From Alternaria dauci (taxonomy: Eukaryota; Ascomycota; Dothideomycetes; Pleosporales; Pleosporaceae), in NCBI RefSeq assembly GCF_042100115.1, contig NC_091276.1:1364001-1428000 (forward strand): a stretch of DNA of 64,000 bases, read 5' to 3'. The number at the start of each line of letters is the position of its first letter. Position 1 is the stretch's first letter. This document shows, piece by piece, positions 44,036 through 55,703 of this stretch. The notes under the pieces are model-generated. The model ran no database searches. It was given only the letters and a program-made list of their open reading frames with translations, and was not told the DNA's origin. The position numbers and the translations under genes are program-made.

Positions 44036-44391
44036 TACCTCATCACGGCTTCCGCACTGGCTACCTCTATCCTCCCTCGGCCCCAGGTCGACGACTCGTT
44101 TCGCAGACCCTCGATTCTGCAGGTTTTCGACCTGCCCGCCTTCAAGACGCCAACTACCAATTTCGAAGACAAGCTGCCGTCGATCGGCCACGATATATCA
44201 CGTCCATCCTCGAGCTCGACCGTGGCTTCATACACCCAACAACGGCATGGCAGCAATGCCTCGATCCAGCTGCCCTCGCTGGCGACGCTAGCTTCAGCTG
44301 CATCAAACTGCCCCGCCGCGAACATGAACAGTAATGATAATGATAATATAAGGAAAGAGACGCCTGAGAAGAAAATGCCGTCTCCGCTCAG
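44036..44391 (+). other. Coding-like upstream exon of the AreB-like gene without in-frame ATG
   Basis: The frame is open from 44036 to a good donor (CAG|GTACGT) at 44392. It reads like conserved regulatory-protein sequence: FRRPSILQVFDLPAFKTP, then NFEDKLPSIGHDISRPSS and IQLPSLATLASAAS. The only in-frame ATG is late, at 44327. A CTG at 44057 has G at -3 and G at +4, a good context for non-AUG initiation. From memory, the Aspergillus nidulans areB gene is reported to make several protein forms including a non-AUG start; that recollection should be checked. Splicing to the acceptor at 44582 gives GRDWLIANAKP, but in a frame that does not join the zinc-finger frame. Confidence 0.55.
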
Positions 44392-44660
44392 GTACGTTCC
44401 TCTCGAATGGCAAGCCCAGCTACAAGACAGTTGGTTTTTTTTTGATGAGTTGCGACCCAGCCAAAGCACGCCCTGAAGGTATACGCAGTAATCCACGTTG
44501 GTGTCTCATCAAGAGAGTAACAGTATATGCCTTGGGGATGCGGCATGGCTGAGGTGCGACTGACGAAAAAACGTTCGTGCAGCGCTGCGGGTGCCGGTCG
44601 TGACTGGCTTATCGCAAACGCCAAGCCTTGCACCGCGGACTTTTCAACTCACCCGCTAAC

Positions 44661-45790
44661 ATGGAAACCAGCAAACCCTCTAATGGCCTCAGCATGACTT
44701 ATGCAACTTCTGCGCCCGCAACTGCTGGTGGACAAGCAGGCTCACCGGTACGTACAATTGTGACTGTTGTTGTTTTAGGTCAAGGCATTTCGCTCTATCA
44801 CTATGGTCTTATCTCACCTATCGATAACCCCTTGCCCCAGCAACGAGCTCCCTCGTACCGTACCTTCTACAAATGCTCGTGCTGATTTACTTAGCCCTCG
44901 TGCATGAACTGTAGCACCAGCACGACTCCTTTGTGGCGCCGCGATGAAACGGGCGCTGTTCTCTGCAACGCCTGTGGTCTCTTCCTGAAGCTGCATGGCC
45001 GGTAAGTTGCGACTATACAGAATGCATATGAGACGTGTGCTGACTTCACATCCTCACCTCCGCAGGCCACGACCCATTTCACTCAAGACCGATGTCATCA
45101 AGAGCCGCAACCGCGTCAAGACCGGCGGGCCAGGAGGACGCAAGAGGGTATGCAGGTCACCTCGTAGCTGCTGTCACGACTAACACACGACAGACAAGTG
45201 ACCAAGGTGGTCTTCCTGCTGCACATCCCGATGCCGATGGCCAGCTAGCCCTCGCCCAGCACCGCCGCGCATCAGGCAAAATCTCTTCAGGCTTATCTGA
45301 TCGCTCACAATCGCCTATTTCACGCACCGGCACCCCGAATTTCAACCATCCTTCCAACATCGCTCCGTCGCACCTGTTCGAGCAGGCGCTGCATGGCGGC
45401 GACTTCCACTCGCCCTCGCTACCAGGCTTCGGCATCCGTGCTCCCTCACCCGCCAACTCGTCGATCAATGGCTCCCATCTTGAAGCTCCTCTCCCGTATG
45501 AGACTCTTGCCGCACAGAACACTGCGCTCAAGACACGTGTTTCAGAGATGGAGCTTATCAACGACCTCTTCCGGAACCGCGTGAGCGAACTCGAACAAAG
45601 CGAGCAATCAGCACGGCAGACGGAATCAACCTTGAGACAAGAGCTAGAGGAAACCAAGCAGCGAGAGGCTGACCTAAAGAGGCGACTTGACGAGATCGAA
45701 GCCGACAGCCCAAGACACAAAAAGATGAAGATGAGCGAATTCGTGGACGAGAGCCGCGCTGGCACACCTATTAGTGCTATGGTTGAATAG
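44661..45790 (+). CDS. areB: AreB-like GATA zinc-finger repressor with C-terminal coiled coil
   Basis: AreB-type factors bind GATA sites and oppose AreA in nitrogen-metabolite control. Exons 44661-44747, 44895-45001, 45066-45147 and 45194-45790 give a complete 290-aa short form from the ATG at 44661. Introns are 147, 64 and 46 nt. The GATA finger reads [18 protein letters not shown], then [12 protein letters not shown] (C-x2-C-x17-C-x2-C), split by an intron just after it. [20 protein letters not shown] follows, the basic tail typical of AreB rather than AreA or SreA. The C-terminal part has a heptad-rich coiled coil from about [18 protein letters not shown] to [11 protein letters not shown], which matches the AreB leucine zipper used for dimerisation. 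A longer form probably uses upstream exons (see 44036-44391). Confidence 0.88.
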
Positions 45791-47003
45791 TCACCACCGG
45801 CTCTTGATGAGGCGTTTCCTTTGATTATCTAATGACTGTTTCCATGCATGCGGGAAGGGGCCGAGTCGCATCTGTCATCTCCCTGCGACGAGAGTTGGGC
45901 GTCGACGCCTGCTTTGTGCTCGGTCTTTACGACCATCTAATGTCTGAATACCACTTCTTATCATGGCCCCTCGGGGCTTGACTGTATTGTAATCTTTCTT
46001 TTGAGTCTGATACCAAGTGTTGATGCGAGCAGATGTGGCTGAGTTGTTACGGCTGGGACGGGCTGGGATGGATGGGATGAGGCGGGAACGGGTCATGCTT
46101 ACCAAAAGTCTTATGTGGGGGATAGTTTAGTCGCCGTCCAATGCGATGTGAGCACTACATTCATGTGTCTTTGTTTCATGTTGCGTATGCAAGAGCTTGT
46201 ACAGATATGGCATGCTCACGCACTGGTCTTGTCGACTTGGTGCCCAGGTGGTTACGACTATGACCGGTCAATATCGATGAAGGTGATGTTGAATGTCAGA
46301 CTGCAAAGATATCTATCAGGTGTGCTCACGTTGATTCTCTCAAGCACACATGCGGGTTCTTGTTTATTGGATGCGAGTTTGTATGGTATTACCATTTCGT
46401 GTCACTGTTGTACACAGTCCGTCTTGTCGTAATGACTCTTGTGTCATGGAATACCTACTGTCGACATAGGCCAGACTTCGGGATGTTTGGATTGTAAAGA
46501 ACCTTGGATGTGCAGGGCACATGAAAGAGTGGGATCAAGGTCGAGAAGATGACTGCACTATCTTCCTCAATTGATCAATACTAAGCCATGTTTGAACCTG
46601 AGCCAGAGGGTCTCGCCTGATATGTTGAGCGTGATGATGTCGATAGTCGGCTTGGTTCGTTCGGTTGATAGGAATGTGGCTCTGCGGTGATTGTAGGTCA
46701 CACAAGGCTGTAAAGGTCTCCAAAATTTCCCAGCTCGGTGCCATGTCTCACAGGACTTGCCAGCTTCCACAACAACTCCCACTCATCTTAATCAGCCTCA
46801 CGACACCGAGCAAGGTGGTGGTTGTCGGGAGTAAACGGGGAGCGCTAACCCGATGTGAGCTCCCGCACGGACTCTTGGCGGCTAATCAACCCTTCAGCGA
46901 GTTTTTGCATCCACCTCCTCCATCCTCCTCCCACCACTCCCCATCCATTGAAGGACCAATTCATCTCCAACTCATCTCCACTCCGACCGTCAACACCATC
47001 ACC
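45791..47003. other. Intergenic region, no gene recognised
   Basis: This 1.2 kb gap holds the 3' flank of the AreB-like gene and the promoter and C/A-rich leader (46900-47000) of ATP9. The ORF at 46115-46432 is Cys/Leu-rich without domain character and was not accepted. Confidence 0.5.
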
Positions 47004-47492
<489 letters not shown>

Positions 47493-49097
47493 ATGTGTGC
47501 ATTGCATGGACTGCCGGACATTTGGGGTCAATGGTATGGGGTGCCGCAAGGTGGAAAACTTTTCTTGCGGATGGGTGTGTGCATAGGGACGACTACTACC
47601 TCTTTCCTACTCTAGTGGCCGGTCAGATTGTGTAAAACATGTACTTTAGACGAGCAATCTGAAGAGCAAGCTACCACCACGGCTCGCTTTCCTTACCCAG
47701 CGCACGTGCGGAAGCTCTAGCTATGGTAATGACATGTGCGGATGACTGACGTTAAGCTCAATGAAGTCGATTGGACCCTTATAGACGATATCGAAGCTTG
47801 TCCATGCCCGTGCCACGTTCCGTGATGAGCTACTGCTGTTCTAGCTGTCCGATGATGGAACTCGGTCGCGCCAAGCCTTTTACTCGACTTCAGCTGTAAG
47901 CTCATGGACATTCCGCACTGCGTACTTACTCTTCCGCAGCGATATCCAAGTCCGACTCAATGCTAAGCAACTATTGGGTAGTTCGTCTTACCTCCCGTTG
48001 CAGGTATACATATCGATGGCCTACCCCAGAACCCCGCGATTGCCTCGGTACGGCCCCCACCACCGGAGGGAGCTGTAGATGAACCATTGATACAAGTATG
48101 GAGTAGTGACGCCTAACTTGTTCGATTGTATGCACAACGTCGCGAATGCTGCTGTGCTAACGAGCATAACCGCAGTGTTGCGGTTATTGCTATAATACTA
48201 ACCGTGCCTTTCTACGGAAGTCGCTGAAACAAAGTATGGACCTAGCAAAACCACAAAGATGTTTTCACGGACCTCGCTGATCGTTTGTAGGACCAGTATC
48301 ACAATGCAGTCGGTACCGCTCGATCGTCCATGAAACGCACATCGCTCGACCTCTTACGAATGCCATACAGCACCAACGTCCTCCCACCCAATGGCAATAA
48401 ACGGTGTATACACACGGTATGAGACAATGAGGAATGGCATATCTTGTGGAATCAAAGGGCTGTGGCTGATTTAAAAGATGGACTTGACACGGGCGGGATG
48501 AAGGCTGTGGCTCTTCATGATCAGGTCCACATACTCGGCCGTATCGCAACATGGGTGGTGGGGCATGTCTGGAGAGCCTCTGTGTCTGAATCCAGATCGC
48601 CCCGATACTTGATACCGTGGCAGAAGAAGCAAAAAACTGGTGCGCAAGTCGTATGGGGAGACCGAGGTCGCATCGTTTCAGAATTGTGTTTGGGCAGATG
48701 GTGAGGCTGTTCCCGAAACATGACACCAAAATACTCCTACCCGACCCCAGGAAACCGAAATTGGAAACTGAACAACCTGACTATCCCTTGTTTACTGCAG
48801 GTCATTCAGTGCTCTCAAACATCGAAATGATGTATGTTCTTACCCGGGGCGTGCTAACACCGTGAAACTACAGTGGATTTCGAGACAAGCTTCAGCACCT
48901 GACACCGCAAAGCTTAGCTGTCATGTCTCGCTGGCTTCATCACTCCAGCTCATAGTATTTAGCCCTCGGACGCCGTCATGAGGTCGATTGAGCAATTGCT
49001 ATCCCATTTATACTATCCTGTTATCATATTTGTGCCGGTCACTTCTCTTCTATCAACTTTCATTACAATACACTTCGAAACCTTCTAACCAGTAGAC
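47493..49097. other. Intergenic region, no gene recognised
   Basis: This 1.6 kb gap has no supported gene. ORFs near 48265-48729 on both strands overlap each other and lack domains. A pyrimidine-rich leader with TATACTA lies just before the next gene (about 49005-49090). Confidence 0.5.
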
Positions 49098-49638
49098 ATG
49101 CGTTGCACAGCCTTCATCACCGTAGCTGCGTTCTCCAGCGCTGTCTTCGCTGCTGGTAAGCTTCCATACCTCTATGGTGTCTATGTCGCATCGAATGTCC
49201 GTCTAACACCCCCCAGCCAGCCCCCAAGATGATGTTGCATCCATTCTTGAGGCTCTTCGCACAAACAACCCCGCAGACGCCGATGCTGCTGCTGCGGCCA
49301 TGAAGGTCAAGCTCCGCCGCCAGGACAATTTGGACTCTATTCTTGCTGCTCTCGAGGCCAACAACCCCGACGACGCTGCCGCTGCTAAGCAGGCTGCATC
49401 CTCTGGCGATAGCCCTGGCACTCCCGTTACCAAGCGCCAAAATGGCTTTGTTGCCATCGAGACCAACACTCCTAAGCACGCTGCGGCCGCCAAGCGGGGG
49501 GCACCCTCTTCCGTTGCCACTGCCGTTCCCTTTTCTAGGCGTCAGGACGACGTTGCGTCTATTCTTGCGGCACTCGCGCAGAACAACCCTGGCGATGCCC
49601 AGGCGGCTCAGAGCCTTGGAAAGCGATGGAGTGCGTAG
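49098..49638 (+). CDS. Secreted repeat peptide precursor with dibasic (Kex2-type) sites
   Basis: Exons are 49098-49155 and 49217-49638, giving 159 aa; the 61-nt intron has a CTAAC branch site. Residues 1-19 form a signal peptide (MRCTAFITVAAFSSAVFAA). The rest is four related units. Three share Q[DN][DN][LV][AD]SILxAL, NNPxDAxAA and an end in RR or KR; the third unit is shortened. Dibasic ends are LRR|QDN, TKR|QNG, AKR|GAP, SRR|QDD and GKR|WSA. A Gln follows RR/KR three times, and Gln can cyclise after cleavage. No Cys remains in the mature part. This layout is that of a Kex2-processed repeated peptide precursor, as for fungal pheromones, repellent-type peptides and some RiPP precursors. It does not match the alpha-factor pheromone core. 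No UstYa-type gene is visible nearby. Confidence 0.8.
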
Positions 49639-50000
49639 ACGGAGAATGTCCTGTTGGCGAGATGTACATGGCAGGTGGGTATGGATTGTATATAGTTGGG
49701 TGCTTTTGGCTGAATCTATATGATGAGGGGTATTCAGGCATAGCTCTTACCAATGCACTCATTTGGACAGATTTTGGTGTTTGCTGAAGAGTGACGTTGT
49801 TGCTTTCGGCCAAGGGGATTTCACCAAATTGGGAACAGATGATGCAACCCCGGTTGTACCCCGCATCAGGACAAGAAGTGACCATCTATCACCACATTTT
49901 TCTCAACGTGTATGCTTCTCACCCAGATAGCACTGTGAGCTCACATGTTTGCTCCTGATATATTACAATCATTTTGAAAAATAGTCCAGTTTCTCCATCC
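49639..50000. other. Short intergenic region before tRNA-Leu
   Basis: This 362-nt gap is the 3' flank of the peptide precursor and the upstream flank of tRNA-Leu. No coding sequence is seen. Confidence 0.5.
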
Positions 50001-50094
50001 GACACGATGGCCGAGTGGTCTAAGGCGGTAGATTTAAGCCCCGCTTAGATCTCTACTACAGAAATGTGCGTGGGTTCGAAACCCACTCGTGTCA
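50001..50094 (+). tRNA. tRNA-Leu (TAA) with a short intron
   Basis: The acceptor GACACGA pairs with TCGTGTC, the D-arm is GCCGAGTGGTCTAAGGC, and the T-arm GTGGG/CCCAC closes on TTCGAAA. The anticodon stem GTAGA/TCTAC brackets TT-TAA-G, so the anticodon is TAA. About 12 extra bases (CCCCGCTTAGAT) after position 37 form the canonical-position intron. The long variable arm fits a type II tRNA. A TTTTT terminator follows at about 50103. Confidence 0.92.
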
Positions 50095-50390
50095 AGGTAC
50101 GCTTTTTGCCTTATCTTTTTGCTTGTCGGAAGATGTTTTTGGTTCGTGGCGTAGCTGGACGTCGAGGACGACCACAGCGGATCTTAGCAACCGACTGGCA
50201 TGCCTCTGCTTCATCAGCGGTAAGCACTGGGCCGAGATTCTCGAATGTGTCGAATAATAGCAGCGTTCATCTTATGAGTGAAGTCGATGGACGGCACAAG
50301 AGCATGTCACACGCATCAAAGGACACGATGCCACATGCAGAATTCAAAACTGAAATGGCATTGAGTCTTGTCCCGCTCTTGGCCCCAAAA

Positions 50391-52040
50391 CTAACCACTT
50401 CTTTTATATCCGCTCCTGCTTCTCAGTACCTCGCCGTACCTAGCCAAAACAAACGGCATACACGCGCCCAAAATGCTCAAACAGCCAAGTACTGTACAAG
50501 CCCACTGTGGACCCAGAATTCGGAACATCTGGACTGCAAAGAGGGGAAAGGTTCCACCAAGTATATACCGCAATATAGCGTTCGAGGCCATGGCACTGGC
50601 GCTGTATAGTGGTCCGTATGTGTCAGTCATGTACATCATACATGCCATGAAGATGAGCATATTGCCCATTCCAAAGAAGGCTTCGGCAATGGTCGGCACG
50701 ATCCAATGTACACGGTAGGCTGCAGACCAGCCAAAGAGAAACAAGCCGATGGTGAGTATGGGTCCGCCCGCGAACGCAAGTGGTAAACGCTCTTCAGGCG
50801 CCAGTCGTGACGTTGCAAAAGCCGGTATCGGCCTCTTCTCTGCAATCGCCTTCCGCACGCGAGGCAGGTAGTAAAGTTTGCTGAACAATACGATGCAAAC
50901 GGTAGCTACAATGACACCGACACCCAGGCCAAGGAATGTGAGGCCTGTGGAGATGCTGTCGAACCCATACTTTATTTCAAACACATACGGGAAAGCGGCG
51001 AAGAAGGCGTACAGCAAGCCAAAATTGAAGGCACTGTACGTGTTGAAGCTTGCCACGATGGGCTCGGTGAGCAGCATGTGCATGGGCCGAGTGAGCGTTT
51101 TGGAGGCGTAGATACTGATGACCTTTGGCAACGACATGCCTTCGGTGGGCGATGGCGGGAATGGAAGATTGCGTTTTTTTGCGCGCTGACGTAGGAGGAC
51201 GGGTTTATAGGACTCACAGAAGAACGGAGCGGGCGCAATGACGAAAATGATAGTGAAGAAGAGTATCAGCCATGAAGTCCAACGCCATCCACGTGCCTGG
51301 GTTACTACAGCACCCAAGATCGGTCCTAAAGCTGGGCCAAAGAATGGTGTTGCGACGTACAGCGACATAGGACCAGAGCGCTTCTCAGGCGGCCAAATAT
51401 CGCTCAACGTGCCTGACCCCATACTCAGACTGGGCGCAGCGAAGACGCCAGCCCAGAACCTCAACACCACCAGACTCGCCATGCTTTGCGCGAAACCCGT
51501 GCCTAGGACGAAGAGCGCAAAGATGGGTAAGCTTATGAAGATGACGGGTCGCCTCCCAAACGTTTCGCTAAGAGGAGCAGCGAACGGTCCACCAAAAGCT
51601 AGTCCAAGGGCATATATCGAATATGCAAACGTTGCAATGAGTTGCGTCGAGCCGAGCTCTGACGCTGTTTGCTCGATAGCAGGTGTGAAGACGGACGATG
51701 CGAATGTCCCAACAAATGCAATACCAGAAATCGTGTATGTCTGGTACCACTTCCGCGCTGTACTCCAGTTGTGAGGGTTCAGAGGGTCGTCAGGACCGTC
51801 GCAGTCGATAGTTGTAGGGCGAACTTGCGATGAGGCACCAGCAGCGGTTGGTGTTGCATCTTGGTTTGAACACGGCTGAGGTCCTTTCTCGGTGTCGGAA
51901 TCTGGTTTCGAGTCCATCTCAGTGGATGGCTGACGAACTCCATTAGGAAGGTTTTCGACACTGACTGGACTTGGTGGTCTTGTCGATGCTGCTGTTGTGT
52001 CTGACCAAGAAACGGGTCGTGAAGTGCTTGGAGTGGCCAT
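50391..52040 (-). CDS. DHA1-family MFS drug/polyamine-type transporter
   Basis: This is a single-exon 549-aa transporter. A cytosolic, acidic Ser/Pro-rich N-terminus of about 85 residues leads into DPLNPHNWSTARKW, the entry signature of fungal DHA1 (Tpo1/Flu1-like) carriers. Twelve membrane helices follow. After TM2 comes the loop SETFGRRPV (motif A), and after TM4 the stretch SGTLSDIWPPEKRSGPMSLY. In TM5 the stretch GPALGPILGAVV is motif C of antiporters, so it should export its substrate by proton antiport. Drugs, polyamines or toxic metabolites are typical substrates. The neighbouring genes give no clear hint. The ATG at 52040 is the first in frame. Confidence 0.93.
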   Translation of the reverse strand: MATPSTSRPVSWSDTTAASTRPPSPVSVENLPNGVRQPSTEMDSKPDSDTEKGPQPCSNQDATPTAAGASSQVRPTTIDCDGPDDPLNPHNWSTARKWYQTYTISGIAFVGTFASSVFTPAIEQTASELGSTQLIATFAYSIYALGLAFGGPFAAPLSETFGRRPVIFISLPIFALFVLGTGFAQSMASLVVLRFWAGVFAAPSLSMGSGTLSDIWPPEKRSGPMSLYVATPFFGPALGPILGAVVTQARGWRWTSWLILFFTIIFVIAPAPFFCESYKPVLLRQRAKKRNLPFPPSPTEGMSLPKVISIYASKTLTRPMHMLLTEPIVASFNTYSAFNFGLLYAFFAAFPYVFEIKYGFDSISTGLTFLGLGVGVIVATVCIVLFSKLYYLPRVRKAIAEKRPIPAFATSRLAPEERLPLAFAGGPILTIGLFLFGWSAAYRVHWIVPTIAEAFFGMGNMLIFMACMMYMTDTYGPLYSASAMASNAILRYILGGTFPLFAVQMFRILGPQWACTVLGCLSILGACMPFVLARYGEVLRSRSGYKRSG

Positions 52041-53909
52041 GACGTGTGTTCTTCACTTCACAGTGATGAGGAAAGGAAGCTGGCAACCAGTCGACAGAGC
52101 TTTCGCGAGACCTGAAAAGAAGGAAAGCGTTTGCGCCATGACTTTAGCATGGCCCACCATGGGTAAACTCCGATAAGACGACTTTCTGCACAGACAGCAT
52201 GATTGCCGCGTAAATGCTAGTTTGGTGTTGATCAGGTATTCCGCGACCTGGACTGGTAGATCCTCGTAGTGCATCTGGATGATCCTGGCTCCGATCGGTC
52301 CAAAAATTAGCATGTTGAGCTTGTTCGAACTTGAAAGCCGGCTGCATCTAGGGATCGGGTGAAGTTAGAGGTCGGGATCGTGCCAGCGCTACGTTAGTGA
52401 AGCGGGTCTGATGACGGCGAACAGTGCTTCTTTTTTATTCAACCTCAACAGCACAGAGATGTCTACTATATTCTCCAGGTCAACGGAAAGTCATTAGTGC
52501 CTGTGAAGGGAGAACACATCTCTATACTCTAATCCGAGTCGGGTGCCTCTGGGGATGCTGGAGAAGCATGAGAAGAAACTCACTACTAGCCTACTCAGTC
52601 ATCTAGAGCCGGCATACTAACTAGCTGTTATCGCGCGCTGGTGCAATCAGAGGCATAGTTTTAGACAGTGTGTCGCAATTAGCAACGTCTGGCCGCGGTT
52701 TAGTCGCAAACGCTCACACGTTGGACAGTTGCGCAATGCCTGAGTTGGCTGCCTTCTCTTTATGGATGCACTTGGTGTGCCGGCGTAGGATTGTAAGATG
52801 CAACAAGGGAAACACAAATAAGCCAGTCGTGTTACGCTTTGACAATGTACATCAGGGCTGGCACGATCGTTCATCATTGGCCCCACTTTTGCGGCGCAGC
52901 TAATTGCAGGTCCGACCCAGCCAATGGTGCTCTCAACAACTTCCTTCCGTAAGAGCTCTTCTATAATGAAGGTGAGTATGCGCGGCATGGTCTGAGCCAC
53001 TACCTCGTATCGATATGCCTCCTCCCTCGGACCTCGCAGTTTGCGTGTCTCAAACCAACGCAGGCAACGCGAAACTGGCGCGGTCAGCTATGACTATGCG
53101 CTTTTTCGCGTTGGAAATGAAGCCCGTCATCACTCTGCGACAGCAACGACCACGCAATTCTGACACAAATTTCGGCCCTCGGCATCTACAGGAGTAGTCA
53201 CTATCACCAGGATTTTCAGCATATCCTTAGTTTTGTCCCTCGAGATTGTCTACACTTTCCTCTCAGCACTTTTCAAGTACAAACCACCTCCATGGTGGTC
53301 AAGCGGATGTGTGCCCTTGGCGCCCACTTTGATTCGACCCCCCGAATTGGAATCGAAGTTGCATCAGATGTCAAGTTCTACGCTCTATTGACCGGGATGA
53401 ACAAACTTGACACACGGTGTTGGCGATCGTCATCTTTTTCTCATCTACGGCAGCGATGCAAATCTCCGCAACAACTCCTGATTTCAGCTACGAGGGCATC
53501 GAGCATGCTACGCCGCTACCACAAGTGGGTCACGCCTCTCTCCACTGACGAGGAAAAGCACGGCAATCAGATTTTGAGAGAATGGAATGGGAATATGTCG
53601 TTCGATTATTAGCTGTGGCTTCTTCAACCTCCAGTCGGGCGCAGTTCACATGTCTTGTCGCACATCATAGGCGTGTTGAGACTGCATCATTGTCAACAGG
53701 AATGCCACTTATCGCCTAGGCCGACGCATGTTCTACTGCGATCAATCAGATACAGGAAGAGTGAGGCACGCAACGGCCAACCGCATTGTCCCTCCAGCCT
53801 AGTGGATGCAGCACATCTTGGCACACATAGCCTCACTTACAACCGCCATAACTTCCGAACTTCAATCTCAACCTTGGAGTCCTAACACAACAAAGTTACC
53901 AACACACAA
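52041..53909. other. Intergenic region, no gene recognised
   Basis: This 1.87 kb gap lies between the DHA1 gene (minus) and the DUF7730-like gene (plus), which are divergent. ORFs such as 53292-53612 are short and show no motif. No tRNA or clear repeat was found. Confidence 0.45.
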
Positions 53910-55125
53910 ATGGCCGAACTAAATATTCCACACCAAAGCGACGAAGGTGTAGACAAGAGTCGGCAACGACCGTCGTGCTTAAGCTCTTTCAGCTCTGCAT
54001 CGAATATTGCATTCAAGATCAGGCATATCGCAGTGGCGTTTCAGGAAAAGACAAGCTCATTGAACAGTAGGTCAGTAGTTTTCCTGAGTACATTATAATT
54101 GTGGGCGACCTAACCACATGCAGGCGAATACAGCAGAAGCACCAGCGGGACGCCGTTCCTTGCTCCAAACTCCTCACCCTTCCACTCGAAATTCGTCTTA
54201 TGATATACGACTACGTTTTCACTGCACGCGATGCTACCTACTCTGATATTCGTCTCGTTTCCTCCCGGAGCAACTATCTGAATGTATCATGGAATACTAG
54301 ACTGCCACGCGGATACCGCATTAAAGGTCATCCTTGCATGGGCGAAGAAACGTTTTTGAAGGTTGCAAAAGCTTCATCAGGCTTAGCTGTTTTACATACC
54401 GAAGAGGTCGCCAATGGCAAAGGAAGCGAGGATGCCAACACACTATATCAAGAGTCGAAGCTTGGGGTAATGGCTTTGATGCTGACCTGTCGTGCGCTGT
54501 AAGTCCTGATACTTGTGTATAAAAAAAGAGCACCAACGCTGACGCTGACAGATACTACGAGATGCTTGACCTTTTCTACGCGCACCGAACTTGGCAGTTC
54601 AACGACCTTGACACTCTGGTCGTTGCTGCGGAACATATCCCGATGCGACATTTCAACAGTATCCGATCTCTCTATCTTGACGCAAGACACCTCCCTCGGT
54701 ATGCAGATTTTACAGGCTACATCTGGGGCTTACCCCGCGAATATCAACAAAGGTTCAGACACTTGGCTCCTTCCTCAAGGTCACTCATATCGCGCCTATC
54801 ACGCGCTGTTGACACCGGAGACATTCGTAAATGGCAGGCAGCATGTGATATAATAGCTCGGATGGAGTCGCTCAACAAACTGCGAATAAAGTTGTGTGAG
54901 CAAGCTTTCATTGCAGTGTTAGAGAGTGGGCGACCACATGTACGAATCACGAGAGAGTCGTTCGTGTTCGCTCCATTGGCTGAAATTGGGAGAAGAAAAG
55001 ACCTAGAGGTATTCGAGGTCCAGGTTGACTGGCCTGTCGGTGATGACGATGCGTGGGCTGATGAAGCAGAGAAGGGGTTTACTTTGATGAGGCTTTCCGA
55101 AGAATCGAATACGGGGTTGCAATAA
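53910..55125 (+). CDS. DUF7730/F-box-like fungal protein
   Basis: Exons are 53910-54070, 54124-54498 and 54552-55125, giving 369 aa; both introns are 53 nt, and phases agree. The segment LLTLPLEIRLMIYDYVF is the F-box-like start typical of the expanded fungal DUF7730-type proteins. It is followed by LMLTCRALYYEMLDLFYAHRTWQF, another hallmark (conserved C-R-x-L-Y-E and FY). The rest resembles the weakly conserved C-terminal part of such proteins, with a run of acidic residues (WPVGDDDAWADEAE). These proteins are numerous in Pezizomycotina and have no proven function. A role in ubiquitin ligase targeting is inferred only from the F-box-like start. Confidence 0.78.
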
Positions 55126-55703
55126 CTCGTATCGCATATAGGGTCACCTAAAGGCACGACGCCTATTGTTGCCACCCCAGATAGTTGTTGATTGTTCAGT
55201 GATGAGGCATTCCATGGAGACCCTTGGGTTCAGTGAAATCAGGGAGGCCAAAACTACAGCTAGGATAATATCTCAATGCTGTTATATACCCTCTATGGCT
55301 TGTTGCCTCTCTCAGAATGCCGCTTCCAGTCGCGCTTCCAGATAGATTGAGGATCTCAAAGCGTACAGCCGTTGCAAATCAAACCGCAAACCTCCCTAGA
55401 AACCACAACAGCAATGACCTTGAGAGACGAACCAACTGTCTCAACGCGACATCATCACATTTGTACTACTTCGAGGTCTGTATGTTATGTTTCCGAAACG
55501 ACGGGAAAAGGTTTAAGTCACAAAGTTATAGTGAATAAATGTGTTGCACTACAACGCCAAACAATGCTGTTGCTTGCGACACGAAGAAGAAAAGGCCAAA
55601 GGAGCAAATAAGCTACATAACCAGACGTGAAAATCATACACTACTGCCATAACACCTCGACTCTTACACTTTTGTCCCTAGAATCTGCACCCCTACCACA
55701 TCT
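55126..55703. other. Intergenic region between convergent genes
   Basis: This 578-nt region lies between the 3' ends of the DUF7730-like gene and eIF5B. No gene is seen. Confidence 0.5.

Noticed and set aside
48265..48729. Minus-strand ORF of 154 codons in the gap after ATP9
   Set aside because: Its composition is unlike coding sequence in this window, with no domain and overlapping ORFs on the other strand.
50064..50609. Plus-strand ORF of 181 codons
   Set aside because: It starts inside the tRNA-Leu and ends antisense to the DHA1 transporter. No motif is present.
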